Position numbers and translations under genes: made by a program. Shown here piece after piece: positions 35,801 to 50,227 of a DNA stretch of 64,000 bases. The DNA lies in assembly GCA_900239685.1 (NCBI GenBank), contig OENT01000527.1, positions 1 through 64,000 on the forward strand, read 5' to 3'. The DNA comes from Rotaria macrura (taxonomy: Eukaryota; Rotifera; Eurotatoria; Philodinida; Philodinidae). The notes under the pieces are model-generated. The model was given only the letters and a program-made list of their open reading frames with translations. It ran no database searches and had not been told where the DNA came from. How positions within the stretch are numbered: position 1 is the first letter of the stretch; every line of letters begins with the position of its first letter.

Positions 35801-38800
35801 AGTGTAATTTCAACTCCTGTTTATGTGATACATGAGAATAGGGCTGGGACAGACTTCCGGTAGTCTTTCTCAGTACGATAATTAGAATCATCACATTTGC
35901 TTCTCAGTTGTAAACACAGTACGTCGTTCGTTAAATAAAACGAACGACTGAGCATCCAAATTTTTAGAACCTAGTGAAGATGGGTTCATAAAAGTGTACG
36001 TACTAAACAGCAGAGAGAAGATCATCTAAAAGTACTAGATATATTTGTTCACAGCAGTATTTTGAAAAATACACTACTGAACTCATCTGTTCTTGCTGAA
36101 AATGAAAAATTTCGATGCATTATTTTAAAATATTTCAGGGTGAACGATTTTTTCTTGCATTCATTCGTCAACTTGAATCAGCATTTCATATTGATACCAA
36201 ATTATATTTCAACCCGAACGTCTATTCACCGGAATCGAATACGATTGTAGCTAAATATGCACTTCTTTGTACTCAACATTGTTTTCTTAATCTTGGTGAT
36301 TTAGCAAGGTATGAAGAGAAAGAAAAAGTCGATCGATGATTTTACAGCTAAATTGCGTTTATTTTCGCATTTTTTTCTAAGATACAAAGAAACTAATCGC
36401 AATGGTACTGATTATGCCGAAGCAAGAAAGTAATATTGAAATTTATCGAAAAAGAAAACATACATAAATTGTACTGTTTATTTCTTAGACATTATCTTCA
36501 TGCTCGATTATTATATCCAAAAAATGGAAAATCATGTAAACAATTGGCAATTCTAGCTGTTATGACCGTAAGAAGAATCTATGTAGTTATTTAAAAGAAA
36601 AATTATTCGGTTACCTTTTATACATGATAGCATCGACGATTAGATGCTATTTATTATTATGTTCGAGCACTTGCAACAACAACACTTAACGATAGTGTTA
36701 AACAAAATCTTGTTTCATTATTTGAGGAAGCTCGTCGACGTGTACGTATAAGATTTTCGTCAAATATGAAAGTTAACTGCATATGTATTATTCTAGTTGG
36801 AAACATTTGAAAAAGAACTGAAAGAACGCGATAAGAAAAACGAACGAAAGATACGTGCAGGTCTATAGCATGAAATATGAACATCAGAATATTCTTATAT
36901 GTTTCACTAAATTAGGTAATCAAAAGTTAGAAATATGGAAACGAACAGACGGAACCATTGTTGGACGAAGTCTTGATGATGGACAATCGAATAATAATCA
37001 AAATGACTTCGACGGTTCTGTATCACAACAAGAAGTAAATTATTACAAAAAAGAAACTCATTTTGTTTCTGTTTGTAAGTATAATTAATTATTTTTCTTT
37101 TAAATAGCTTATCCATTGGTTTACATTGAATTATATTGCATTACATGGTAAATTATTTACTAAGACCGGGTAAGACAGTAGGAGGAAAATTTTTCATTTC
37201 AATGTGATTAAAATATTTGTCTTTCGAATTCAAGAATGGAAACATATACAGAATTATGTTCACGAATGCTTCATCAATTTCAATATTTACTTCGCCATGA
37301 TTCATGTGTTTTTGGTAAACAACAATTAGTACAAATGATGGCTATTAATATGTATCAAATTGAAGTCGCTAAACAAGTTAACGTATCAGGTATTTAGTGA
37401 ATGTCAAATTTATGATATTATTTCATGAAACTTATAGTATGTTTTTCGAAAAATATTCTATCAAACATCAATTTCTAGAGAAAACTGACTTGTTTCATGA
37501 AACAAACGAGGTTCATTGCTGATAAGACGTAGACCTCTATCAATTATTCTGAAGTCTATTTTTTTTTCAAAATTCGAAGTTCTTAAAAATGATTGTGAAT
37601 ATTATGATTCATGAAATTATTTCTACATGATATGATAGCTTAGGGAAATATTGATCATCCATATTCTGACTCTTACTGTGATACGAGAACATATTTTAAA
37701 TCATGACCTATAATACAATATATTTGTATGGCTATGCCCACACACTATTCATTCAATGAGTAGATACATCAGAGTGTAAAATTGAGAAAACTCGAGTTCT
37801 AAAATCGAAAATCGTATGAAAAAAGAAAAAAATGATGTAAATTATTTCTTTTTGCTACATCAGGGATGAATACAATAAGTTGTTTAATAGGCGATCGGCT
37901 ACTCGAAAAAACAAGCTACCTTCAAATAGAGTTTTGTCAATTTTTTTGTTACTATGAAACATTTCGTAGAAAAGAAGCCACCAGGATTATCAAAACATCC
38001 CACTGTTCAGCACAATTAGGAAGATAACTAATCAAGCATGTATGCAAGTGACGTTACGACCTATTTCGTCGATCTTTCTACATCAGGTTATGATATTACG
38101 TATAGAAGAATATAATGACGTTGAAATACGTCATGATACTCAAATATCTATGGCCAAACTAAATTTTAGTTATTCAATTCATAGAAATCATGTGATTCAA
38201 AGTATTTTAAACAGCATAATTTTTTCTTGAGAATACTCAAACAGAATCAATGGAGTTGTATTTTCAAAGCTCAAGTCAATATACATAGAATAAAATTCAT
38301 GGAGTTAATAACGAGAAGAGTCATTTTTTTAGAAGCATAGTTTATAACAATCAGTCCCAAAAAAAAACATATATGAGTTTCACCTTTTCAGTGAGAAATT
38401 GGATGTACTAACAAGTGATTTTATTTTTAATGAATAGTTGACATAGTTGTTCGTTCTCAGTATGAAGAATCATCTCTTCAATTAGCACTTGATATGTTTG
38501 GTTTGCTAATTGAACAAACAGCTATCGTTCTCGAACGTCATTTGAAATCAAGATCAGCAAGCAATGATTCGAGTCCACCATCAGGAATATTCAATGGTTG
38601 GCTGCAAAATGTCTTTCCATCACTAAAAATATTTACCGATTGGATGACATGCAATGCTCAGACATTCATGCCATTACCTGATCAATTGCCAGCTGAGTTT
38701 GGTCCACATCCAGATATTTTGTTGTCACTTGCAAAAGTCATTAACTTGATACGAACTGTTGATCGAACACACATACAGCTTGGTTCAAATTTAACTAGTA

Positions 38801-40323
38801 TGTAGCAAAAACGAAAAAATAAATAAATAAATAACAAACTCAAAATGAATGCATTCGTTTTTCTTGTGTCAGATTCAACACCAGTTATTTTGGAAGAAGA
38901 CATTGAACTCAGTGGATTTTATCCATTACTCACATTACCAGTTGATACTTTACAAACAACAAACGATACGCCATTGGTAATAAAAATGAAAAGAAATATT
39001 TTTTTTTGAATTTAAAAAGATTTCAATTTGATTTTCTCAAGAATGAAGCCAAAGATTCAAAACGTATCGGTCGATTATGCTTCTTTGCTGATTATTTATG
39101 TGGTCTGAAACAGCCCGTCTTTATATTTGATGTTCAACAAAAAACTTATCATCCAGCTCTTAAATCATCTATTCATTCTGAGCGCAGTAAAAGTCCAACG
39201 AATAATAATAAAGTAGATTGTCACATGAAATTTTTTTTTCTATCATCCAATAAATTTCATACACTGATGTTTGTTGTTGTAGAATCATTCGATGGATCAT
39301 GACTACAATACAAATGAGCCTGTATCACCAGTTCCAACTTCGAATAGTGTCGATCCGTCATCACCTGACTCAATCGTGAATGGTATTGATATGAAAGAGC
39401 TTAAACGTAAAAAGCGACAACTTGAACATCAATTAGCAGAAAAACAAAAACAAGATCAAGTTGTCAAAGTAAGAATAATCGATAGCTGAGCGATGTACAA
39501 TTGCATACAATCATTTGTCTATACTTAGGATATTCTAAATACATCACGGTTAATCGAAATTGAAGTTGTACCACGCTTCATTGTTCTTGATACAAATTGT
39601 TTTGTTAATTATCTTCCGATAATACACAAATTAATCAAACAAGGTCGATTTATAATCATTATACCGTTGATTGGTTAGTAAAGTTTTTATCTATGAACTA
39701 AATACCTGTACTGTTTATTGTGTTCAGTTATTTGTGAGCTTGATAAATTATCTGTAACAACGATTGTCGATGATGATTCATATGAACATGCAGAAATGGT
39801 TCGTCGACAATCGATACAAGCCGTCAAAATGATTGAAGAATGTTTTGCTAGTAAAGAACGACGTGTTCAAGCCATGACGGGCGAAGGAACAGTTTTAGAT
39901 TCTATTCAATTTCGAAATGAAGTGAAAAAAAATGTGAGCATGAACGAAACAAAAAATTAAGAACTTTCATCTATTTCTAAATCTTGATTCTTATAGGAAT
40001 CAAACGATGATACAATTTTAGGATGTTGTTTGAAATATGTATGTTGTTTCATATATGAGAATATTCAATTGTTCGAATTCATATTTACTGTATTCTAGTG
40101 TCGTGATAATCCTAGAGAATTCTTTCCACAGAATAAAGGTAAAAAATTTTCCTTCTCGAGTTCCATGAATTATTTTCATTGTAATTTAGTTGGAGCTATT
40201 CGATTACATCGTGAAGTTGTACTCATAACAGATGATCGAAATTTACGTTTAAAAGCTCAAGCTCGTAATGTTCCTGTAAAAGATTTAACGAAATTTCTTG
40301 AACTTGCTCAAGTTAATTTATAA
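32805..40323 (+). CDS. SMG6: SMG6/EST1A homologue, nonsense-mediated decay endonuclease
   Basis: Twenty-three exons in phase give 1113 residues: 32805-32940, 33007-33212, 33288-33703, 33984-34061, 34115-34246, 34312-34498, 36139-36308, 36382-36429, 36489-36567, 36631-36741, 36797-36860, 36916-37034, 37108-37169, 37235-37389, 38447-38797, 38873-38976, 39042-39212, 39283-39468, 39529-39673, 39728-39933, 39997-40038, 40099-40138, 40190-40323. SMG6 cleaves mRNAs near premature stop codons. The disordered N-terminus has RPEIQRY (21-27), like exon-junction-complex binding motifs of SMG6, and TRTLYDPN. The centre is a 14-3-3-like/TPR helical domain (LFCTQ-type helices, LAILAVMTHRRLDAIYYYVRAL). The C-terminus is a PIN nuclease with acidic residues Asp946 (VLDTNC), Glu977/Asp979 (CELDK) and Asp1084/1085 (LITDDRNLR), so catalysis should be intact; SMG5 would lack them. 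It is shorter than human SMG6 (about 1419), mainly at the N-terminus. Confidence 0.93.
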
Positions 40324-43300
40324 GCAAAAGAAATATAATCTTGCAAAATGTAAAATCTTAAACATTATGTAAAGAGAAACCATGTAGACATCGACGAATG
40401 AAGGTAGAAACTTCTATCTGATAGAGAAAACAAAGTTCTCTATTTATAATACTAGATCCAGTATATATAATATCTTCTCAATCAATAAGCCGGTGTTAGA
40501 TGAAGACAAAAGAAAATTGACCGATCCGTTTCGTTTGTTGTTTACAGTCAAATGATTTTTTTCATTTTTGTTTCATACTTAAATGCTTAATGTAATTATT
40601 ATCACTGCTCTTGATTCGTTTTTGTATATTTTATATTGAAAAAAGTATTCTTCTCTTTCGACTTTGTCCTTATTGACATTGAAAGTGAAAAATTGTATTT
40701 AGAAAAAAAGTGACATAACGATTTCTTCGTTTTACTTTTTGTGTTCTCTTTCGTTTTTCTTTCTTCATATATATGTTATTTTGACACATGCGTTTATGTT
40801 ACATAGCAGTCGAGAAATGTTTGTGCATAAATAAATGATGATACTGTTCTATTCATGTTTTGCTTATCCAGAACTCAATGATGCATCAGAAAAAGAAGAG
40901 AAGCTAATCTATAGTTAGAATTAATGTTATCCAGAACTTAGAAAGTGTGCTATAAATCAATTTGGTTTTACACTTACACCAATCTTATTAATAATTTGAT
41001 GCAATATGATGACAAATCATTGTTTGAAAATATGTTCTAAAAAAAATAGTTCTTCTTTGAAAAATAAACGATGCACAGAAAGATGATGGCATCGGAAGAA
41101 TCTCTATGTGACATGTCGAGATCAGTTCAAGTGAATGACATGAAAATATTTCAAAGCAAAAAATTTTAATTTTAGTAAAAATTTAATTTGAAACAATGTG
41201 ATGGAAGAGTAAAGAACCATTTGGGTGCTCATTGCTGTTCCATGACTTCAGATTCATCCTTGATTTTCATATAAATCTAGTGGTTTACAATCTACCTGTG
41301 CTAAACTTAAGTCTATTCTCAAAGTTATTGATGAAATTATTCATCCGAAAAAGAAGCATTTGTTTTATCTGTGTCGTTTTAACTATAGTCACTGGAAAGC
41401 ATTTCTCTTACTATTGAGAACAAAATACTTAGTAAGTTTTCGTAGATATCCTTGTAGTCGATTATATGTCTAAAATGACTAGAAGAATAGACCATGTTTC
41501 TACTTACTGTGCTTCGCACTCGAGGCTGAATCAATAAAGCTACTGGGTCGTCCAAATGAAAGTGATTTGATTCGGTCATGTCTTTGATGGAATAAAGTGG
41601 TCGTCAGCGAATAATCGCTGATTATGTTCGATTTCGTTGATCAGGCTAGATAACGTGGCTGACAATTCCTTTAGCATCTTGTGCAAAGTATGTGATTTGA
41701 TTCATATTAGAGGAGCAAATAACTGTCAATTGTGAAGGCATTGACTAGACAACCATCGGTCAATTCAGCTTATAAACACAGAAGAAATTTCAGTAATGTA
41801 ATCTGTCTAATAAAAAATGAAACCGAATGCGGATACGACTCAATCTGGATTCTTATATGAAATGACGCGTCAATCATATCTTCTTGATCTATGAAATACA
41901 TGGTACATTTTATTACAGTTATCAATAGTTGGGAATCTCACTTGTTGTCATATCTTTGAAGAAAACAAACAGTGAAACGGATGCATAATATTGATTTATT
42001 GTTATCTACATCAGTTTTAATCGACAATACCTGCCGCTATTTACTTCTTTGAACATAGAAATATCTCACAAACACTTATTGAACGAAGGATAAATTGGAA
42101 GCCTATTGTCATGTACCAACAAAAGCTATATCAGATAACTCTTCAAACAGTTCTGCTTCGAAGATTCAATATTTCCCTTTGATTGACAATAATCTCATGT
42201 ATTTGAGGAGCACGCTGATTTGTTTCTATGTGACTATTTACTCAAAGATTTCTTCAATAATACATTGGACTCGTTCATGCTTACTGAGATCGTTGCTTAC
42301 GCTTCATATCTTAATTCAGACATGATTTATTTTTTCAAATCTCAAGAAAACCATTGTCTAGTAAATTAATAGTTGTTTTTCATATTTTAGACGTTACCAT
42401 CTTTCATAATGTAGAACGATATTCTTATGAAATAGTCAAAAAGCTACTTCTAAATAATGATCAACTTGTATAAATATAAAAAACGACCTTCATTGGTCAA
42501 TTTTCCAAAAACAAACTATCCATTCATTGATACGGTTGCTTTCTCATCTGAGGAGATCCTTTTTAGCTTTAGATTTTTCAGAAGGTCAATATTTCACTTC
42601 GCAATTGAAATAAACGACTATCGTTGATGCGTATATGCTGAAGTTTTCATCGAATATACGACACAGGATACAACTGTTGAGAACATCATTGTAATTTCAA
42701 TGAATTCATCCTTTCTTATCAACCTTACGTAGATATCAAACTTCTATTTTTATTTTATTTTATTCATATAATAGTCCTTCTGATACACGTAGCTAGCTGA
42801 ATCAGTTTATAGGAGAATACAATCATAGTATCGTCAATGAAATACAGAAATAGATGGCTATGAGTCTTCTGATTTTTTATCACTGAGATATTCATCATTT
42901 TCTACTAATATGCCGAAAATTCTGAATCATACTAACAAAATTGTTTAATATAATTCTTCCGTATGTGAAATATTCCTTGAGTTACGCTAACGATATAATT
43001 TTAGCTAACATGTTTCTGATAGTACAAAAGTATTAGATGAAATTATGATTTATTTCCATATGCTTCATAGCCAAAATTTTAGTTATCGAAGAACTCAAAC
43101 AATAGATATCTAAATCGACCACAACATCATATAAGGACTTGTGTGCCATACCATAGTAATTGAAATCTTGAAATGTTCATAGAAGCATTCACTAGGCACG
43201 ATAAACGACGTGATCATATTAAAGAACAAGAAGTCTCATTTAAATAAGTTTTTCCTTGGTTTCTCAAAGTTAATAAATTTAAGCAGATAAACATAATAAA

Positions 43301-46300
43301 ACATAACTTTTTTATGTTGAATGTGGAAAAAATTGCATTGCTTTTTGACAAAAATCGAAAGAATTTCCAGTAAATACCTCTAAGTTCGGCATTGACTTCC
43401 ATAGTTGTACTCCTCTTATTGGGTGTTCACTTGGACGAAACGTAAAATAGAATTCCTTTTGTATTGGACTTGTCTTCGAATGCAGATAATTAATTGTTAG
43501 AGGCGATCATAAGGAGATTCTGACCTCCTTTAGTAAACGGCTCATTGTAGCGCATGAACTTTGAAGAATATCTGCTATCATAGTTTTTAATTATCTTGAA
43601 GAAATATCTATATAAGAGCCTCGTTAAATGCATACAGTTATCATGGTTGATACAGCGGCATAGTTTTTGGAAGAATCCACCGTAAATTCATAAAATACAT
43701 GGAGTACTGTGTCTACTACGTTGAGTCATGCTTCCCGATGAGAATTAACTTCAATTGAGATACAATCACTGCATCTGTATTTAAGAGAACATGTAATATT
43801 GTTTTAAATAGAGAAATTTAAATAATTGAAGTAAATGGAAACCATTTTATATCTAATGGTATGCTGTTTTTCGCTCATGAGGGAAAAATACAAGTGGAAT
43901 ATGAAAGTAGCTCAGTGCATTAATGGTTCATTTTACTTTCAACGTCAATGTCATGCCTCGTTATTGCTTTTCAGGACATTTTCTTACCATGAATTGAAAC
44001 GTGACTAGCTCTAGTTTCATAGTATTGTGAATTCAAGAATTACATAGATAATCATCATAACTTATTTATAATAACAATTGATTACAAGATTCATTTTTTA
44101 TGAAAGATATTTTGACAAAAAATCTTATCTAAAGTTTCTTTCTAGACATAAACAAATAAATAATGCAATATTTTCATTAGAAATCACGATTTTTTCATTG
44201 TAAACTTGAAAATTGTTCTGGCAATTAATAATTACTCATTGTTTATGCAGAAACATAATAGAATTTTATATATACATATTGTGCTTTTTTCTCTTCGTGA
44301 AGTTTACGGTTTCTGTTAGTCAAAGATCTTGTTTTTTTCCACGTCTATTTATATTGATAAAAGATGAATGGAAGAAAAGTAGAAAATCATAACGATAATG
44401 CTCGAACAATTCTTCTATAAGGTAGAACATATTTCACCAAAGAAGAACAACTTCAAATTCGAATCGATTCCATCGCACATGTGGCTGAAAGTAATTAATA
44501 TACAACTATCACTATTGAAAGTGATCGTCTACACAACTTCGGTGGTAATGGTTCAGTTTAGCAACAAAAGAGTAAGTATGATGCCTTCTTTTTTCTCGTC
44601 AATCTGAAATCATATTGGTGCTATGGATGACATAAAAGACGCTAAGATCAAGCAGCAACTTGCAGGTTTACAAATATCGAGGAAAAATATATGTAGGTAG
44701 TCATGATTTATCATAAGTTGCTACAAATCAAGATTCACTGTATTCATTGGGTTCAACAAATCCTTGTTATTAGATATTGATCAAGGAGAATCGACGGCTA
44801 GTTGTTATACTCATATTCAAATCGAATATTTTCTTGCAAGTGCTTCTCGAAAATAGATATCAAAATATATGTGAATTGAACAACTATGTAAGTTTATTTA
44901 AAGAAGAAAAATATCACGAAACAGACAGAATGTTCAATAACGGATCAACGTATTGAAAAATTTCAAGTTGCAGTATAAGATCCTGTTAAACTTGTTCTAT
45001 TAAGTGACAAACGAGAAATTCAATCATATATACAGTATAAACATATATGTTCTCATTAAATTCTTTTCATTTTATAGCGGCAATTGTTCTGTACCAGTAA
45101 TCAACAAAAAGTGTTCGAAGATCTTGTTTCATCACATATATTTTACTGAAATATTTTCAATATGCATAGCAAGAAGAAAACTTTAATTTATAGAAACTCC
45201 ATGAACAACATTCTTCACATTTTTCAATCAGTAATTCTTGCTTAAAAGAAAAGAACTAACTATGACCATAGTCGTAGTTTGTATTTATTTTCTTCTCATG
45301 TACGATAAACTAAAAAGAATGTACGAAGTCTATTCTGACTTCTCTTACAAACATGACGAAGATGATCATAACTATTTCTCTCTCTCTCCTTCTCATTTAA
45401 CTGATTGTTGTTTTTTGAAAGACATAACAGAATGTCCCGAAGCTTTCAAAGCATATAGAAGAAATTGAATTATGAAATATTGAGTCGACATTGAGCATTT
45501 CGAATAAGCTCTTTGAATTGTTTCCCACAACATTTTAGTTTTTTTATCCAACTATACCAAGTACGCTACGAGTCTTGCTTGGCATACTCAATTCGGATTG
45601 AAGTATTGCTCAAGCATGCATAGAAATATTCGACAAGATCAAAACATTATTCTTGGTAATATATCATTTCGATTCTGGAGAATACTAAATGTTAGCGGTC
45701 TAGTTTTTGTGTCAAACCTTTACACTGTCTTCTCAAAAAGAAAAAAAGAAAGTCGTATCTCTAAAAGAGCTTCTATTTATTCCTAAATTTTTTTCTCTAA
45801 GACTTTCTCATAAAGCCCTTCAGTGTGATTGGAAAACTAAAGGTTTTTCTTAAATGCGAACTTCGAATACCTTATACGACATGATTTTTTGTCAAACACG
45901 TATCCTTCTTCCTTCAACTGTTCCATCTGCAGAAAGACGTGAAACTTTGTCAGTTCTACTCTCTGCAGCAACTAGAAATGTTTAAAAACTGTATGACGGC
46001 ATCCTTTTAGTATTTTCTATGAGTTCTAGAAAATATAATAGCACTGCTAAAATCTATTGTGAAATAAAATACAATCGTTATTCTTTATTCTTTTTCCTCA
46101 TACGTACTGAAAGCTGTTGTGATCCATATCATTTATCGTCAATATAATTCAACCGTAGGTAAGAGTTAACAATCTGAAATTTATGCATGCCAATTAAAGA
46201 CATCCTTTACTATATGAATTGTTCAATTTTGTACTTCCTACTTTGATTCGAAGCAGATATTGAGAAAAAACTTTTATATTAACACGAAAATTTCTTTTTT

Positions 46301-46458
46301 GTTTCTTATAGATTCACTAATATTAGTAAGTAAGTCTATAGAAGAAAAAAAATCTTCTTTGTATCAATCATCTGTATTAAGCCAGTAATTAAGCGAATTG
46401 CAATGATGGCTCCGTAGTTACATTTGTTCACTAAGTTGAGCTTTATCAAATATCTACA
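40324..46458. other. 6-kb stretch without supported genes
   Basis: AT-rich DNA with only short open frames (up to about 76 codons) lacking splice context. SMG6 3' UTR should occupy the first few hundred bases; AATAAA occurs near 40830. I found no inverted repeats, tandem arrays or homology. It may contain regulatory DNA or long UTRs of the next gene. Confidence 0.5.
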
Positions 46459-47283
46459 ATGATGAATTCTTCAGACTCTTCTGCGAGCAAACAACCAAAT
46501 GCTGATTCAGAGACATTGCCTGTGTTCATGAACAATTTATCGATGAATATGATTCAAGAAGAACTGCTAACTAAAGATGCATATTCAGCATCAAATTCAT
46601 TGGAATCTGGAAATTCTCTAATTAACAATGAAGGTTTTGAATCGACAAAAACCAATACATCTGTTGGTACAGTTCCTATTATCCATATAATTCATGACTT
46701 GATCCAATCAGATTCTAATTGCTCACCAATTGATCAATCACCTTCAGACACTACAAAATTAAATCTGATGAAGTTGAGTAATATTTTACAACGTTATCAA
46801 GGTTCTTCCGATGACAAATTATCATCTGAACGACGATCAGTATCTATTTTGAATCAGTCTTCTGAGTCAAGTTCACTGCATGAAAGTGATATTCGTTTTA
46901 ATGCATGTTCAACTCCCTTTATATTAGCAACACATGATCATCAAGAAACATCAACTAATTCATGTTGTGAGAGTATCTATCGTAATGCATCGCCATCAAC
47001 ATCTCTATCAACAGCCAGTGATCGTAGCTTATCATCGATTTCATCATTATCAAATGAAAATCAAGTCAATAATTCGAATGTCGTTCATGATTGTCAAAAT
47101 GATTGTCATTTTAGTACGATTGAGACACTTGATGAACAACCTATAAAAAATACAACTAATGATACAATAAAAGCAAAGCATAGAACTGAATCTCGAACTA
47201 GATTCTTTTCACAAATTTTAAATCTACAATCGTCAAAAAAACTTTCAACAAATAAAAATTCGAGAGCATGTTTAATATTGTAA
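46459..47283 (+). CDS. 274-residue Ser/Asn-rich protein with C-terminal CaaX box
   Basis: A single frame of 274 residues starting at a tandem ATG ATG. The body is disordered and Ser/Thr/Asn-rich, with one hydrophobic patch (VPIIHIIHDLI, about residues 71-82) and a C-terminal basic region (KAKHRTESRTRFF...SSKKLSTNKNSR). It ends in CLIL, a CaaX sequence whose last Leu favours geranylgeranylation; with the adjacent basic cluster this predicts attachment to the inner face of a membrane. There is no GTPase domain, so it is not a Rho/Ras protein. No family recognised. Flanking DNA is empty for 6 kb left and 3 kb right. Confidence in coding rests on frame length and the coherent C-terminal signal. 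Confidence 0.7.
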   Translation: MMNSSDSSASKQPNADSETLPVFMNNLSMNMIQEELLTKDAYSASNSLESGNSLINNEGFESTKTNTSVGTVPIIHIIHDLIQSDSNCSPIDQSPSDTTKLNLMKLSNILQRYQGSSDDKLSSERRSVSILNQSSESSSLHESDIRFNACSTPFILATHDHQETSTNSCCESIYRNASPSTSLSTASDRSLSSISSLSNENQVNNSNVVHDCQNDCHFSTIETLDEQPIKNTTNDTIKAKHRTESRTRFFSQILNLQSSKKLSTNKNSRACLIL

Positions 47284-50227
47284 AGTGTCTTGTTGTCTTG
47301 ATAAAATGTTAGATAAACATGTATATATATATATACATCACTAGTTAGGTTTTTTCTTTCTGATATCGATGTTTTGCCACCACAACAGCTGGATATTGGA
47401 TATTCTAGATCACAAAATTTAACATAGATGAAAATTAATCATGTTTTCATCACATAATCAATCAAAAAATGTATGATTAATGATTATTTGGTTTTGAATC
47501 AACGTCTATAGTTATCATCTTGTTCGTATTTCCGTAAAAATAATAATTGTTACTTTTTTCAATAAAGAAATGAGTTGACATCCGAAAATACAATTCCGGA
47601 CTGTAATAACGATCATATTAACTCAATTCTTTTTTATTCATTGTAGCAAGTAGTATTAAAGAAAAATAGTTGTTTTCCTCGGCCTTTTCGACTTTCTCTC
47701 TTGAATATAATTCATTTGGTGAAATAGGGAATTTTGATGTTTAACGAAAAAATAGTTAAACATGGACAGTATTCTCTGTAAATCAGAAATAACGTGTTTT
47801 GAGTGCACGTATGAAATTAATTACAGATTGCAAACATGCTTTATCCTCTATAATTTACTTATTGTAGCATGCTTCATTTATTAGAGCGCCTACTAACGTG
47901 TATTTGCGTCGACAACATGTGGTAATAAACTATTTTAAAACAACTAATAGAAAGAAGTAAGTCTTTTGGTAGTTAAATCTTATACAAATCATTCGTAGAT
48001 TTTCCATGAGACTTTAATTGAGTTAATACTTCTTAGTGCAATGTTTTTGAATCACCGTGTTAACAACCAACATAATGAAGTCGATCTTGTTAGCAACCTG
48101 ACAATACTTTAGATATCTACCTTATTCGACAATATTTGCACACGAAAAGTGAAGTACAAATGAAAAAAATGTTCTATAGGATAACAGTTAAAAACGAAGG
48201 ATAGATTGAAAAAACCGTTTCATGGGCTGATAGCTTCGTTTTATCAAGTTATGCACATTCTTTACATTCAACAATTCAGATCTGTTAATTTTTTCTCGAA
48301 AGTCTGTCGATCTAACAACATCCATCAATTAACGTCTTCCTTGTATAAAAATCATCTCTCAGACTGGAAGAGTAAAGTTTATAGAACACTGCTTGATAGC
48401 TCACATGTCATTTATATAGTTTTAAAGCTTTTCTTACTCCTTTTTTTGTTATTTTGTTTTTCGATTAAATCAGAACTGCTGTGTATTGGATTCATTGTTA
48501 AATTCAGGGGCATGAAGTGCAAGATTATCTTTCAAAAGATACCATCATTTGTACAACAAACGTTAGACATGACAGTTATGAATAGTTATTGTCCAATTTC
48601 TTTCCTTTCTTAACAATACTTTCGTTTAAAAAACAAACCGTTGCATCGTTGTAGACTAGAGGATTCTTATCGGAATTAAGAGCACTCTACTATTTAATAG
48701 AACAAATAGAAGCTCGCTGTCGAAAAAGTTACGTTCTTCAACATTAAGTTTTTTTTTGCGGGACCGTCTGTTTGGATTTCTTTTGATTATAACATTTTCG
48801 AATCTGTACTCTCTTGCATGTACGCAAGTACAATTTGGCATTACCGATGTCTGAATCATAACCACGTGTTTTCAAAATTGACTTCATGTCTACGAAGAAT
48901 TGCTTCGTTGAAAGAAACTTTCACTTCAAAAATTTGAAAAAAGCATACTATATTCATTTTGAAATCTATATATGTACTTTCTGCAAGATTATATTTTATT
49001 TTTTGAGAAACGTTTTCATCGAAGAACACATGGATGTAAATCAGTTCAAATGAATGTTTCTTTACATTTTGGCTAAGGATACAAACAATACCAATAACCT
49101 TTCAAATGAAATGTTTCACAAAAAGACGTGCTGAAAATATGTTTGATAATGCGCAACATCGAATGTCAATAGTCTTTGATTTCATATTCGTTTCATTTTT
49201 AATTGGTGTAGAATTGATTCAATGGTTACCATCAGTACTCGTCACATGTCATTTAGAGTAGCTATCGTTCACATTGACATAGGTTTTCTTCTGATACAGG
49301 AAGTATATTTTTGTTTCCGATCATTATTCTTTTACCATATGAATACATCTAGAATTCAATTATTCAATATGCCATCAGAAACACACATCATTCTCATTCA
49401 GCTGATGTTCTAATAACATGCCGTTTTCTTATTCGTAAGATGAGATTATAGATGGACATTGTTCTATCATCCGCATAGGCTTCGTTTTTGGTATTTCCAT
49501 TTCTGGTGATTTTTTCTCTCGTCTATTAATTGTCTAGAATAGAGCAGGCAATTCTTCTTTTAAATGAAAATAGCAGCTCGCTTTTATTCATGAGATGCAT
49601 GATGAGTATAGAACAATGTCATACATTTGATTTTCTATATTGTCATTAGTTCGAATTGGATGAATTCTAAGTTTTCAAAAATAGAAAAAATAACACCTAT
49701 CGATAAGTTCTTATAATAACTCCATGCAGCACAACAGTATAGAAAAAGAGAAACTTAGTTATGCTACTCTTAAATAAATCCTTTACTAAGTCTTGTTTTT
49801 TTTTGGACATAAAAATAGTCGATGTGTCATGTCTGATGTGATGGTAGGTTTTTGTTAACAAATTAGAATATTTACAGTGACAAATGTTTTAACAAACGAA
49901 AAACAAGAAGAACAAAATAAATGAGTGCGCTTAACACCACGGATTTAAACTTTTATTCACTGCTGTTAGAAATACTCTGTATAATTTTTCTTTTAATGCC
50001 CTTGCGATTGTTGTTTTTTGTCTTTTGTAAAAAAAACTGGATATCATCGATGTATTTGCTTCCATTACTAGGACGAAGGTGATAAGGGAAGGCAAAAAAG
50101 CAAGAAATAGAAGAAAAGAAAAGAGAATGAAAAGAAAAGAAAAACAAAATAACAAGTAACGAAAAAAAACAACATCATCAACGTCGTTGTCGTCGTCGTC
50201 TTATAAGAATACAGGGAAAAAACTACC
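47284..50227. other. Intergenic, no supported gene
   Basis: A short ta array lies at about 47320-47337. The longest frame, 48206-48613 (+), has a Leu/Phe-rich hydrophobic patch but no splice context, no Kozak-like start and no similarity; I regard it as chance. Purine-rich tracts at 50090-50160 precede the methyltransferase start. Confidence 0.5.

Noticed and set aside
44398..45468. Cluster of short plus-strand frames
   Set aside because: Each is under 77 codons, frames are inconsistent, and no acceptor/donor pairs join them.
48206..48613. 135-codon plus-strand frame with a Leu/Phe-rich patch
   Set aside because: Same reason; isolated in gene-poor DNA and without splice or similarity support.
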